64,000 nt of DNA, taken from positions 1-64,000 of the forward strand of contig NZ_AJVC01000001.1 of assembly GCF_000261365.1 (NCBI RefSeq), in the 5' to 3' direction. Positions 26,391 through 34,860 of the stretch are shown here, in pieces. The stretch comes from Herbaspirillum sp. GW103. Lineage in GTDB: Bacteria > Pseudomonadota > Gammaproteobacteria > Burkholderiales > Burkholderiaceae_D. The number at the start of each line of letters is the position of its first letter. Position 1 is the first letter of the stretch. Under the pieces are notes generated by a model that saw only the letters and a list, made by a program, of their open reading frames with translations, searched no databases and was not told the DNA's origin. The translations under genes and the position numbers were made by a program.

Positions 26391-27428
26391 ATGAAAGACG
26401 AGATCGCATCCAAGAAATTCCACCGCCGCCAGGTATTGAAGGCGGGCGCCGTGGCCGCTGCATTGCCGCTGTTTTCCATTCTCACGCGGCCAGCCAGTGC
26501 GGCCGAGTTTACTTATAAATTCGCCACCGGCCAGGACCCGTCCCACCCGGTCAACAAACGCGCCCAGGAAGCCATCGACCGCATCCGCAACGCCACCAAC
26601 GGACGCATGGAGATCAAGCTGTTCCCGGCCAACCAGCTGGGGTCGGATACCGACCTGATGTCGCAGATCCGCAATGGCGGCGTGGAGTTCTTCAATCAGG
26701 CCAACACGGTGCTCTCCACCCTGGTGCCGGCAGCCGGCATCGTCAATACCGGCTTTGCCTTCCAGGATTACGCCGCCGTCTGGAAAGCCATGGATGGCGC
26801 CCTGGGGGCCCATGTGCGCGCACAGATCGAGAAGGTCGGCCTGTTGGCCATGTCCAAGCCCTGGGATAATGGTTTTCGCGAGATCACCACCTCGACCAGG
26901 CCGATCAGGAGTGCTGCCGACGTCAAGGGCCTGAAGCTGCGCGTGCCGGCGGCACCGATGCTGACCTCGCTGTTTTCGGCGCTGGGCGCGAGCCCCACAC
27001 CGATCAACTTCAACGAGGTCTATTCCTCGCTGCAAACCAAGCTGGTGGAAGGGCAGGAAAATCCCCTGGCCATCATCAGCACTGCGCGCCTGTACGAAGT
27101 ACAGAAATTCTGCACGCTGTCCAATCACGTATGGGATGCCTACTGGATCCTGGGTAATCGTCGCGCCTTTGAAAGGCTGCCCAAGGACATCCAGGAAATC
27201 GTGCGCCGTGAACTCGACCAGGCCGCTACCGATGAGCGTGCCGACATCGCCACCTTCTCCGGGATGGCGCGCAATGACCTGGCGGGCAAGGGTTTGCAGA
27301 TCATCGAGGCCGACAAGGATTCGTTCAAGCAGGCGCTGGCGCAGGCCAACTTCTACAAGGACATGCGTGCCAAGTTCGGCGAGGACGCCTGGAAACTGCT
27401 GGAAGGCAGCGTAGGGGCGCTGGGCTGA
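26391..27428 (+). CDS. TRAP transporter substrate-binding protein, DctP family
   Basis: 345 aa. The N-terminus has a twin-arginine signal (HRRQVLKAG, R12-R13) and a cleavage site after ASA near residue 38, so it is exported folded. The mature part carries DctP-family features, including LGSDTDLMSQIRNGG, KLRVP and the INFNEVYSSLQTKLVEGQENP ligand-clamp region. No DctQ or DctM membrane subunits are in the window, so it must pair with a transporter elsewhere. AGGAGA lies before the ATG. Likely ligand is an organic or sugar acid, by family. Confidence 0.92.
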   Translation: MKDEIASKKFHRRQVLKAGAVAAALPLFSILTRPASAAEFTYKFATGQDPSHPVNKRAQEAIDRIRNATNGRMEIKLFPANQLGSDTDLMSQIRNGGVEFFNQANTVLSTLVPAAGIVNTGFAFQDYAAVWKAMDGALGAHVRAQIEKVGLLAMSKPWDNGFREITTSTRPIRSAADVKGLKLRVPAAPMLTSLFSALGASPTPINFNEVYSSLQTKLVEGQENPLAIISTARLYEVQKFCTLSNHVWDAYWILGNRRAFERLPKDIQEIVRRELDQAATDERADIATFSGMARNDLAGKGLQIIEADKDSFKQALAQANFYKDMRAKFGEDAWKLLEGSVGALG

Positions 27429-27429
27429 A

Positions 27430-27457
27430 ATGAAAAAGGCCGGACGATGGTCCGGCC
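27430..27457 (-). terminator. Intrinsic terminator of the small lipoprotein gene
   Basis: Minus strand: GGCCGGAC/GTCCGGCC stem (27438-27445 with 27450-27457, 4-nt loop) followed by five T. It lies 13 bp past the small lipoprotein stop. On the plus strand the same hairpin follows the TRAP gene but lacks a T run. Confidence 0.8.
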
Positions 27458-27470
27458 GCTCGTATCGCGC

Positions 27471-27626
27471 TCAGCGCGGCCCGCCACCGTGGCCGCCATC
27501 GCCCCAGCCGCCGCGCGGCCCACCTCCGCCGCCCGGTCCCGGCCCGCAGAACCAGGGGGCGCAGACGCAGCCACCCAGTGTGGTCAGCAGCAGTGCTGCT
27601 GCCAGCAGTGTCGTCAATCGTTTCAT
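27471..27626 (-). CDS. Small glycine-rich lipoprotein
   Basis: 51 aa from ATG 27626 (GAGG upstream). Signal peptide MKRLTTLLAAALLLTTLGGC with lipobox LGGC at residues 17-20, then a short mature part dominated by Gly and Pro with two Cys and a Trp. There is no aspartate at +2, so outer-membrane sorting is expected. It has its own terminator. Function unknown. Confidence 0.7.
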   Translation of the reverse strand: MKRLTTLLAAALLLTTLGGCVCAPWFCGPGPGGGGGPRGGWGDGGHGGGPR

Positions 27627-27892
27627 GGTCAACCTCATGCAAAGAAAAGGAAAGAGATGCAGTGAGGCAGCATTGAACACCGACAGTTTGCTAAGCGCAG
27701 TCAGGCAATTGCAACAAAGGATGTCGACACCTTTCGCACAGGCTCAGTCAACACCGTGCACGTGCTCCTTGTCCATGTGCGCAGCTCCCGGTGAAAACGG
27801 ATGGCCAGCAGAGAGGCTTCGGGCTGGCGGTCAGTCGCAAAGCGGGGATGATTGCATGGCGCCATTGCTGCGCCATGCTGCTGTACTCAGGA

Positions 27893-28102
27893 TCAGGCCG
27901 AGGTATCGATGATGTTGCCAATGGCCTTGATGCCCGAACTCACGCTGTCGGCCACCGAGTGGGCGGCCGAGGAAACGGCATCGACCGTGGTGTCGTAGGC
28001 GCTCTCGATGTCATCACCGACTTCGGAGGCGACATTCTTGATCGGCTGGATGATGGTGTTGTAGAAGCTGCTGTTGCTGGAGGAGACCGAAGATACGCTC
28101 AT
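27893..28102 (-). CDS. Small serine-rich hypothetical protein
   Basis: 69 aa from ATG 28102 with GGGAG 6 nt upstream; the frame stays open further but without a site. Ser/Asn-rich start, then an amphipathic helix with repeated Asp/Ser/Val pattern (AYDTTVDAVSSAAHSVADSV). No signal peptide or recognised family. The good start site and coding-like composition support it. It precedes no obvious partner. Confidence 0.55.
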   Translation of the reverse strand: MSVSSVSSSNSSFYNTIIQPIKNVASEVGDDIESAYDTTVDAVSSAAHSVADSVSSGIKAIGNIIDTSA

Positions 28103-28287
28103 GTGAAACTCCCTTGTAGTAGGTAGGCAGCCGGCATCCCCCTCTGGTGAGGGAGATGCGGACAGGAGTTCATCATAGGCAAGCGCGCCGCCCCTGCAAA
28201 GGTGCGGACGGCCCTGCAACGGGTAAAGAAATGCAATGCCTTGTAAAGCGGTGTTGGCATGTCGTTGCAGCGACATGCCCTGCCCAC

Positions 28288-29940
28288 TTACTGCGCCAGC
28301 GCCAGGGTCGATTCCTTCTGGCGTGTCGCGGTGGCGGCTGACGCAGCAGCCGGCGAGCGCGGGCTGCCGTAGCTGATCTTGAATACCGAGACCGCCTGGC
28401 TCAGCTTGATGGACTGGTCGCGCAGGTTTTCGGCGGCTGCGGCCGCCTGCTCCACCAGGGCGGCATTCTGCTGCGTGGTTTCATCGATGGCATTGACGGC
28501 CTGGTTGAGCTGCTCGATGCCGCCGCTCTGTTCGTTGCTGGCCACCGTGATCTCGGCCATGGTCACCGCCATGTTTTCCACCGCGCCCCCGAGGTCGCCC
28601 ATGGCTTGCGCGGTTTCGCGCACCAGCTGGTTGCCGCTTTCGACCTTGGCGCGCGAGTCGTCGATGAGACCCTTGATGTCCTTGGCCGCGGCGGCCGAAC
28701 GTTGCGCCAGGGTCCGTACTTCGGATGCCACCACCGCAAAGCCGCGCCCTTGCTCGCCGGCGCGGGCGGCTTCGACGGCGGCGTTGAGCGCCAGGATGTT
28801 GGTCTGGAAGGAGATGCCGTCGATGAGTCCGATGATGTCCACGATCTTGTGCGAAGCGGCGTCGATCTCCTGCATGGTCTTGCCCATGCGTTGCACCGAC
28901 TGGCTGCCGCGCTGGGCGATGGCCGAGGCCGATTGCGCCTGGCGGTCGGCGTTGGCGGCCGAGTCGGCATTCTGGCGCACGGTGGCGGCGAACTGCTCGA
29001 CACTGGAGGCCGTCTCCTCCAGCGCCGAGGCCTGCGATTCGGTGCGGCCCGAGAGGTCCATGTTGCCGCTGGCGATCTCGCCGGTGGAGATGGTCATGGA
29101 TTCGACGTTGCGGCGTACGTCACCGATGATGGCGCGCAGGTTCACGTTGAGCTGTTGCAGGGCTTGCAGCAGCAGTCCCATATCGCCGCGTGCATCGGTA
29201 TCGATATGCAGATCGAGGTCGCCACCGGCCAGGCCATGGACAGCCTTGATGGCGCGTCGCAAGGGCGCCACGACGCTCGCATGCAGCACCGCCCACGATC
29301 CCAGCAGCAGGACGGCGCCAGCCAGCGTGCCCAGCCAGACCGCATACGGGCTGCCCCCGGCTGATTGCAAGGCAGTGCCGGCCACGGCACCACCGAGAAT
29401 GAACATGAGCGTCAATACGCTCATGAGCCAACCCAGTCGCCTGGCCAGCGACAGATCACGCAGCCCCTGCAGCCAGCCGATCAAGCCGGTGCGCGCCACT
29501 GCGCCGCGACGGATGCGCAGGCCGCGCGCCTGGCCGGCGACGAAGCGGCGATAGGCGCTCTCGGCAGCCTGCACCTGTTCCCGCGTGGGGCGCGTACGCA
29601 CCGACATGTAGCCGACCGCGCGGCCGTTCTCGCGCACCGGGGTGACGTTGGCCTGGACCCAGTAGTAGTCGCCGTTCTTGCAGCGGTTCTTGACCAGTCC
29701 GTTCCAGGGCAGTCCTTCCTTGAGGGTGGCCCACATGTCGGCAAAGGCTTCGCGCGGCATCTCGGGATGGCGCACGATGTTCTGCGGTGCCCCGATGAGC
29801 TCCTCTTCGTCGAAACCGCTGATGTCCACGAAGTAGGGATTGACGTAGGTGATGTTGCCCTGCAGGTCGGTCTTGGAGACGATGGACTTGCCATCCTCCA
29901 ACAAGCGTTCATTGGTGGTGATCGGTAGATTTGTGCGCAT
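28288..29940 (-). CDS. PAS-containing chemoreceptor, Aer-like
   Basis: 550 aa from the second ATG (29940, GGGGG upstream); the first ATG at 29952 adds four residues. N-terminal PAS domain (ITYVNPYFVDISGF, GAPQNIVRHPEMP), as in the FAD-binding redox/energy sensor Aer. A membrane hairpin lies near 170-225, then a HAMP-like region and a full signalling domain with the [20 protein letters not shown] tip. Both ends are therefore cytoplasmic. It probably mediates energy taxis; FAD binding is inferred from the family. Confidence 0.93.
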   Translation of the reverse strand: MRTNLPITTNERLLEDGKSIVSKTDLQGNITYVNPYFVDISGFDEEELIGAPQNIVRHPEMPREAFADMWATLKEGLPWNGLVKNRCKNGDYYWVQANVTPVRENGRAVGYMSVRTRPTREQVQAAESAYRRFVAGQARGLRIRRGAVARTGLIGWLQGLRDLSLARRLGWLMSVLTLMFILGGAVAGTALQSAGGSPYAVWLGTLAGAVLLLGSWAVLHASVVAPLRRAIKAVHGLAGGDLDLHIDTDARGDMGLLLQALQQLNVNLRAIIGDVRRNVESMTISTGEIASGNMDLSGRTESQASALEETASSVEQFAATVRQNADSAANADRQAQSASAIAQRGSQSVQRMGKTMQEIDAASHKIVDIIGLIDGISFQTNILALNAAVEAARAGEQGRGFAVVASEVRTLAQRSAAAAKDIKGLIDDSRAKVESGNQLVRETAQAMGDLGGAVENMAVTMAEITVASNEQSGGIEQLNQAVNAIDETTQQNAALVEQAAAAAENLRDQSIKLSQAVSVFKISYGSPRSPAAASAATATRQKESTLALAQ

Positions 29941-30280
29941 GCTTGCCCCCATTGCCCTGACCGGTCCTGACGTTGCGGGATCACGGTCCTGCCGCTGTTA
30001 TAGAAAGCCGTCGCACTTCTTCCCCAAGCGCGACGACCCTGGTGTAAAGGCGTTCTGTGGCCTTTCCGCTTCTCATGCAGGCTGCCAGCCTGTGTCCGGC
30101 CTGGTCGGCGCAACGCGGAAACCACGATCATCAGAATCTAAACCCAGGTCCGCGCTTTCAATCCTTTAAACAGGCAGACCTTTCCATGGGTGCATCAGAA
30201 ACAGGGGCAGCAGAGGCTTTGATGGGTGGAAACTGTTTCCACCCGTCATCGTCATCGTCACCGGCAGGCCGGGGCGCAGA
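29941..30280. other. Intergenic region between Aer-like gene and lipoprotein gene
   Basis: 340 bp without a gene. The only clear structure is the 21-bp palindrome at 30224-30244. A minus-strand TATAAC at 29997-30002 might serve the chemoreceptor gene; no matching -35 was seen. Confidence 0.45.
30224..30244. repeat. Perfect 21-bp palindrome
   Basis: GGGTGGAAAC and GTTTCCACCC around a single central T, 36 bp past the stop of the minus-strand lipoprotein gene. No T run follows on either strand. It could be a protein site or, as RNA, an 8-bp hairpin protecting the 3' end. Confidence 0.6.
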
Positions 30281-30874
30281 TCATTGGCGCGGCTGTACCT
30301 GAAACAGCACGCCCTGCGGGACCACTTCTACCGAGAGCAACTGGTCGGCCACCACTTCAGTCATGCGCTGGCCGGGATTGTCCAGGGCGACCGTGGTGAG
30401 TCGGGTAATCAGGGGCAGCAGCTTGTCTTGTCCACCGGAGATGAAGCTGCGCGCGGCACTGGTCGCACAGATCAGGAATTCGTCACGGGCGCCGGGGACC
30501 TTGTTGGTCATCATCACGCCGACGTTGCGCAGCTCGCCCTTCTTGTTGAGCGTACCGATGAGCGTGGTCTGGGCCGGCCCCACGTGGGTATCGAGCACAT
30601 ATTCGTACTGGCCCGGATGCAGGCGCGCCGCATCGAGCATGTAGAGACGGGCCATGTGCTCGGGCTCTTCCACGTTCATGTCCTTGAGCACGTCGGCCAG
30701 GCGCTTGTTGAAGCGATCGGAGAATTGCCTGGGGGTGACGCCCAGCGTGGTCTGCGCCGCTTCATGGGCGGCCAGTTCGTCGTCGATATGACGATCACAG
30801 CCTGTGGCCAGGATCACGGTGGCCAGCAGGGCGCAGGACAGAAGACGCAGCGGGGAACGGAGAAGTGTCAGCAT
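30281..30874 (-). CDS. Hypothetical lipoprotein
   Basis: 197 aa. Signal peptide with lipobox (LATGC, Cys at residue 26); Asp follows the Cys, which by the +2 rule might keep it in the inner membrane. The mature part is mixed alpha/beta with no recognised domain; one Cys near residue 139 (LICATSAARSF). I cannot assign a function. The adjacent genes (Aer-like receptor; MazG-like hydrolase, divergent) give no hint. Confidence 0.75.
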   Translation of the reverse strand: MLTLLRSPLRLLSCALLATVILATGCDRHIDDELAAHEAAQTTLGVTPRQFSDRFNKRLADVLKDMNVEEPEHMARLYMLDAARLHPGQYEYVLDTHVGPAQTTLIGTLNKKGELRNVGVMMTNKVPGARDEFLICATSAARSFISGGQDKLLPLITRLTTVALDNPGQRMTEVVADQLLSVEVVPQGVLFQVQPRQ

Positions 30875-31068
30875 GTTCGTCAGAATGTGGCGTGTTTCCT
30901 CGAACCCATTTCATCAACAGGCGTGAGATGGATTGAGGCATTGTGCATCATTGCCGCTACCTCCAACCTGTCGCAGATCAAGCGTGCAGGCCGGTTTGTG
31001 TGGGTTGGTGATAAAGTACCTGGCCGACAACAAGGCAATACTACAACATCCGATCCGACGCCAAGCCC

Positions 31069-31512
31069 ATGACAGACTCTCCCCCCGGCCCGCTTCCTCC
31101 TGCGGGCGCCCCGTCCGATCTGCACGAACTGCGCGAGCTCATCCGCCGTTTTTCCGGCGAGCGTGACTGGCTGCGTTTCCACACGCCCAAGAACCTGGCC
31201 ATGGCCCTGTCGGTGGAGGTGGCCGAGCTGATGGAACATTTCCAGTGGCTGCCCACCGGCGCCGACCATGAACTGGACGATGCCGCGCGCACGGGCATCC
31301 GTCATGAAATGGCCGATGTGCTGGTCTATCTCATCCAGCTGGCCGACCACACCGGGGTGGATCTGCGCAGCGCAGTGCTGGAGAAGATGGAACTGAATCG
31401 CCGCAAGTACCCGGTCGAGCTGGCTCGTGGCAATGCGCGCAAATACAGTGCCCTGGCCAGCCCGGCCGATGATGCCGATGAAGGCGCGCCCGATGCCCCG
31501 ACTCGCACCTGA
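31069..31512 (+). CDS. MazG-like nucleotide pyrophosphohydrolase
   Basis: 147 aa, single-domain all-alpha NTP pyrophosphatase of the MazG/DCTPP1 (RS21-C6) type. The metal-binding ExxE...ExxD pattern is visible as EVAELMEHFQW and EMADVLVYLIQLAD. Such enzymes clear dCTP analogues or other non-canonical nucleotides. The C-terminal 20 residues are acidic and probably disordered. It lies 54 bp before a methyltransferase gene on the same strand. Confidence 0.88.
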   Translation: MTDSPPGPLPPAGAPSDLHELRELIRRFSGERDWLRFHTPKNLAMALSVEVAELMEHFQWLPTGADHELDDAARTGIRHEMADVLVYLIQLADHTGVDLRSAVLEKMELNRRKYPVELARGNARKYSALASPADDADEGAPDAPTRT

Positions 31513-31566
31513 GGCTGGCCTCTTCCTTGCTTGCCCACTTCCCACGTTCGCTGCCCGGAGCCTGCC

Positions 31567-33135
31567 TTGACCAACTGGAATGACGGTTACGTCGTCGACA
31601 TCGCCTATACCTACGGCTACTACCCCGGCATGAATCCGGCACGCCTGCCCTTGGCCTTCGCCTTCCACGGTCTGCAGGCGCCGGCCATCCAGACTGCCTG
31701 CGAACTGGGCTTCGGCCAGGGGCTGTCGACCAACTTCCACGCTGCGGCGTCCACCACGCGCTGGTGGGGCAATGATTTCAATCCCTTGCAGGCCGCCTTC
31801 GCCCGGGAGCTGGCGGCCGCCAGCGGCAGCGGCGCGCAGCTGGAGGACTCCAGCTTCTCGCACTTCTGTCGTCGCGACGATCTGCCGGATTTCGATTTCA
31901 TCGCCCTGCACGGTATCTGGAGCTGGGTGTCCGAAGACAACCGCTCCATCATTCTGGATTTCATCGACCGCAAGCTCAAACCGGGCGGGGTGCTCTACCT
32001 GAGCTACAACACCCAGCCGGGCTGGTCGGCTTTCATGCCGCTGCGCGACCTGCTGGTGCAGCACACGCAACTGGCCGGCAACGAGGAACGCGGCCTGCCT
32101 ACCGCGGACCGCATCGAGGCTGCGCTGGCCTTCGCGACGCGTCTGTTCGAGACCGACCCGGTCTACGCCCAGGCCAACCCCTTCATGCGGGACCGGCTCA
32201 AGCTGCTGTTGCAGCAGCCGCGCAGTTACCTGGCGCACGAGTACTTCAACCGTGACTGGCATGCCGAAGCGTTTGCCGAGATCCATCGTCGCTTCTCGCC
32301 GGCGGGTTTGCAGTTTGCCTGTCCGGCGCACTACATCGACCATCTCGACATGGCCAACCTGACGCCCGCGCAGCGCCAGTGCCTGGCCGGGATCGACGAC
32401 CCGGTGCTGTACCAGAGCACGCGCGATTTCATGGTCAACCAGACTTTCCGCCGCGATTACTGGGTCCGTGGCGCCCAGGTGCAGGACGAGCGCCAGCGTG
32501 TGCAGGCCCTGGCGCTGCAAAGCGTGGTACTGCTGACCGAACCGGACAAGGTGCCGCTGACGATCCAGAACGTGGCCTCCGAGATCACGCTCAACCGCCT
32601 GATCTACGAGCCCATCCTGCAGGCGCTCTCGGACTACCGGCCGCACACTCTGGTGGATCTGGCGGCCTCGCTGGCGCATCGCAATCTGAATCTGGCGCAG
32701 GTGATCGACTCGGCCCTCATGCTCATCGGTACCGGCCACGCCGCACCGCTGCCTCCCGAGCCCGACGCCGCCACCCAGGCCCAGATCGCGCGCCGCACGG
32801 CCGACCTCAATGCCTATCTGCTGCAACGCGCGGCGCTGGTGCTGCCGGACAGCCAGGAGGGCGACATCAGCCACCTGGTCAGCCCGCTGACCGGAGGCGG
32901 CGTGAAGGTGGACCGGGTCGAGCAGTTGTTTCTGCTGGCGCGTGAAGTCTGCGGCGATGACGTCGAAGCCTGGCCCGCGCAGGCCTGGCGGCATATCGCC
33001 GCGCAGGGCAAGCGGCTGGTACGCGATGGCGTGCGGCTGGAAGCCGAGGATGAGAACCTGGCCGAACTGGCCACCCAGGCGCGACTGTTTGCACGGACCC
33101 GGCTCCCCCTGCTGCGGGCCTTGCAGGTGGCCTGA
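31567..33135 (+). CDS. SAM-dependent methyltransferase with regulatory domain
   Basis: 522 aa starting at TTG 31567, chosen for its GGAG 6 nt upstream; the frame is open to 31531. The N-terminal class I methyltransferase has motif I ACELGFGQGLSTNFHA and motif IV FDFIALHGIWSWVS. It is followed by the helical methyltransferase regulatory domain (PF10119-like) and a C-terminal winged-helix-like part. Substrate unknown; the family is often annotated only as a putative methyltransferase. Single-gene unit or cotranscribed with the MazG-like gene. Confidence 0.85.
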   Translation: MTNWNDGYVVDIAYTYGYYPGMNPARLPLAFAFHGLQAPAIQTACELGFGQGLSTNFHAAASTTRWWGNDFNPLQAAFARELAAASGSGAQLEDSSFSHFCRRDDLPDFDFIALHGIWSWVSEDNRSIILDFIDRKLKPGGVLYLSYNTQPGWSAFMPLRDLLVQHTQLAGNEERGLPTADRIEAALAFATRLFETDPVYAQANPFMRDRLKLLLQQPRSYLAHEYFNRDWHAEAFAEIHRRFSPAGLQFACPAHYIDHLDMANLTPAQRQCLAGIDDPVLYQSTRDFMVNQTFRRDYWVRGAQVQDERQRVQALALQSVVLLTEPDKVPLTIQNVASEITLNRLIYEPILQALSDYRPHTLVDLAASLAHRNLNLAQVIDSALMLIGTGHAAPLPPEPDAATQAQIARRTADLNAYLLQRAALVLPDSQEGDISHLVSPLTGGGVKVDRVEQLFLLAREVCGDDVEAWPAQAWRHIAAQGKRLVRDGVRLEAEDENLAELATQARLFARTRLPLLRALQVA

Positions 33136-33286
33136 TCCGGCGCGCAATGCGCGTTGCATCGCAGCGCACTAGCCTGTAGCATTCCGCGTGGCCGTATTGT
33201 CGGCCTGCACGGCCGCATCTGCCGCATCTGCCTTGTCTGCCATCGAGGCGCCGAAGCTCTCTTTAAGGAAAGTCGGTTTCCAGCTT

Positions 33287-34120
33287 ATGTCCCTGTCCCG
33301 CAAACTCCAAACACGCCTGACCCTGGCCGGCACCGCTGCCGCGCTGCTGACAGCCATCGTGCTCACCGCCATGGCCCTCAATGGCAGTACCCAGGGCCTG
33401 GCCGTCGCCGCCGTGCTGCTGGTGCTCGTATCGGCGCTGCTGTCCTGGGGGCTGGCGCGGCAGTTGCTGCAACCGTTGTCCGAGCTGGAAGCTGGCATGC
33501 AGCAGCTGCAGGATGAGCACAAGCAACTGGTGGAGCAACGTGACGATGCCCGCACCCACCTGGAAGAAATGGAAAAGACTCTGGCCCGCGTGGGTCTGGA
33601 GGATGCGCTCACGGGCCTGGCCAACCGACGCCAGTTCGAGCGCGGACTGCTGGAAGAATTCAACCGTGCGGCCCGTACCAGTCTGTCGCTGGCCATCATC
33701 ATGATCGACATCGATCTCTTCGACGAGTACAACGCCAGCTATGGCCGCATGGCCGGTGACAAGGTACTGCGCCGCGTCGGCAGCGCCATCCGTGATACCA
33801 ACGTACGCCCGGAGGACCTGCTGGCGCGCTTCGGTACCCAGGAGATCGCCGTGCTGCTGCCGGGCTCGCGCCTGGAAGGCGCGCTGATCGTGGCCGAGCG
33901 CATCCGCACGTCGATCGAGCAACTCAACATCGAGCACAGCGCCAGTCCTACCGGCCGCGTGACCATCAGCATCGGCATCGCTGCCGTGGCACCGCAGCGC
34001 CAGGTGGACGAACCCGATACCGTGCTGCGCGAATCGGAACAGGCGCTGGCGCTGGCCAAGGCGTCGGGCCGCGACTGCATTCGTACCAGCGAAGATCTCG
34101 TGAAGGCGTCGATAGCGTAG
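33287..34120 (+). CDS. GGDEF-domain protein with degenerate active site
   Basis: 277 aa. Two N-terminal membrane helices (about 12-32 and 38-56), a coiled coil (65-102), then a GGDEF domain starting DALTGLANRR. The signature that should be GGDEF reads GTQEI (183-187), losing the second Gly, the Asp and the Phe. The inhibitory-site motif RxxD (R174-PE-D177) is kept five residues before it. It is probably a c-di-GMP-binding or structural protein rather than a cyclase. The ATG lacks a close ribosome-binding site (AAGGAA is 17 nt away). Confidence 0.85.
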   Translation: MSLSRKLQTRLTLAGTAAALLTAIVLTAMALNGSTQGLAVAAVLLVLVSALLSWGLARQLLQPLSELEAGMQQLQDEHKQLVEQRDDARTHLEEMEKTLARVGLEDALTGLANRRQFERGLLEEFNRAARTSLSLAIIMIDIDLFDEYNASYGRMAGDKVLRRVGSAIRDTNVRPEDLLARFGTQEIAVLLPGSRLEGALIVAERIRTSIEQLNIEHSASPTGRVTISIGIAAVAPQRQVDEPDTVLRESEQALALAKASGRDCIRTSEDLVKASIA

Positions 34121-34141
34121 CTACCCCCAGGACCCAATGAC

Positions 34142-34178
34142 AATGCCGCGCGATGGTCGCCCACCGCGCGGCATTTTT
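34142..34178 (+). terminator. Intrinsic terminator after the GGDEF-like gene
   Basis: AATGCCGCGCG/CGCGCGGCATT (34142-34152 with 34165-34175), 12-nt loop, ending in five T. It lies 21 bp past the stop codon. Confidence 0.88.
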
Positions 34179-34201
34179 CATGGGGCTGGCCCAGCTCGGA
34201 G

Positions 34202-34723
34202 TCAGGGTTGCTCGGGCCCTGGGACCAGGAATTTGGATTTGGCGCAATACATCTTGGCGTTGGTGTCGTTGTAGACGATCTTGCTGCCGGCCTGCGACTG
34301 TCGCACCGGATAGGCCGAGTCATCCTCGGGCGTGAAGCGGATGCCCAGCGCCGCCTTGATGGCATCGCTCAGCTTGACCGGCGTGGTCTTGAAGTAGGCG
34401 CCGATGAAATCAGCCTGGCTGTTGCTGTCATTGACCAGGAAATCGGTGGGCTGCATGCCCCACAGCGAGACATTGGAGGCCTTGAACCAGTAGGCACCGC
34501 CCTCGGTCTTGTAGGGCGGGCCGAAGGCGGCGACCAGGTAATCGAAGAAATACTTGCTGTTGAGCTGGTTCAGGCACAGCAGGGCATTGCCGACTTCGAT
34601 GCCGAAGCTGGGCTGCGGCGCGGCCTGAGCCGCCGGTGCTGCAGCCATGGCACCGGCCAGCGTGAGCACCAGCGCAGACACGCGCGGACGCAGGCAGGTG
34701 CACAGGCGAGATACGATCTTCAA
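34202..34723 (-). CDS. Exported hypothetical protein
   Basis: 173 aa if started at TTG 34723, which has GGGAG 5 nt upstream and gives a clean signal peptide (MKIVSRL... to AAQA, about 35 residues); an ATG at 34753 would add ten residues. The mature protein (FGIEVGNALLCLNQL; AFGPPYKTEGGAYWFKAS) has two Cys and no recognised domain. Periplasmic or secreted. No informative neighbours. Confidence 0.7.
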   Translation of the reverse strand: MKIVSRLCTCLRPRVSALVLTLAGAMAAAPAAQAAPQPSFGIEVGNALLCLNQLNSKYFFDYLVAAFGPPYKTEGGAYWFKASNVSLWGMQPTDFLVNDSNSQADFIGAYFKTTPVKLSDAIKAALGIRFTPEDDSAYPVRQSQAGSKIVYNDTNAKMYCAKSKFLVPGPEQP

Positions 34724-34860
34724 GCGAACTCCCGGAAATTGCCGTCTTGGCATGTTGTCGGTACGGCGCGCAGGGCGGGCCGGGGAGTCGATTGTAGGGG
34801 GCTTTCGTGATTTTTTCCAAGCGGCACCGTATTTTTGCGGTGTCAAGGCGGCAGGTGGAG

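Noticed and set aside
30880..33159. 759-aa minus ORF
   Set aside because: Lies opposite the MazG-like and methyltransferase genes; repetitive Gly/Gln/Arg composition typical of a high-GC antisense frame.
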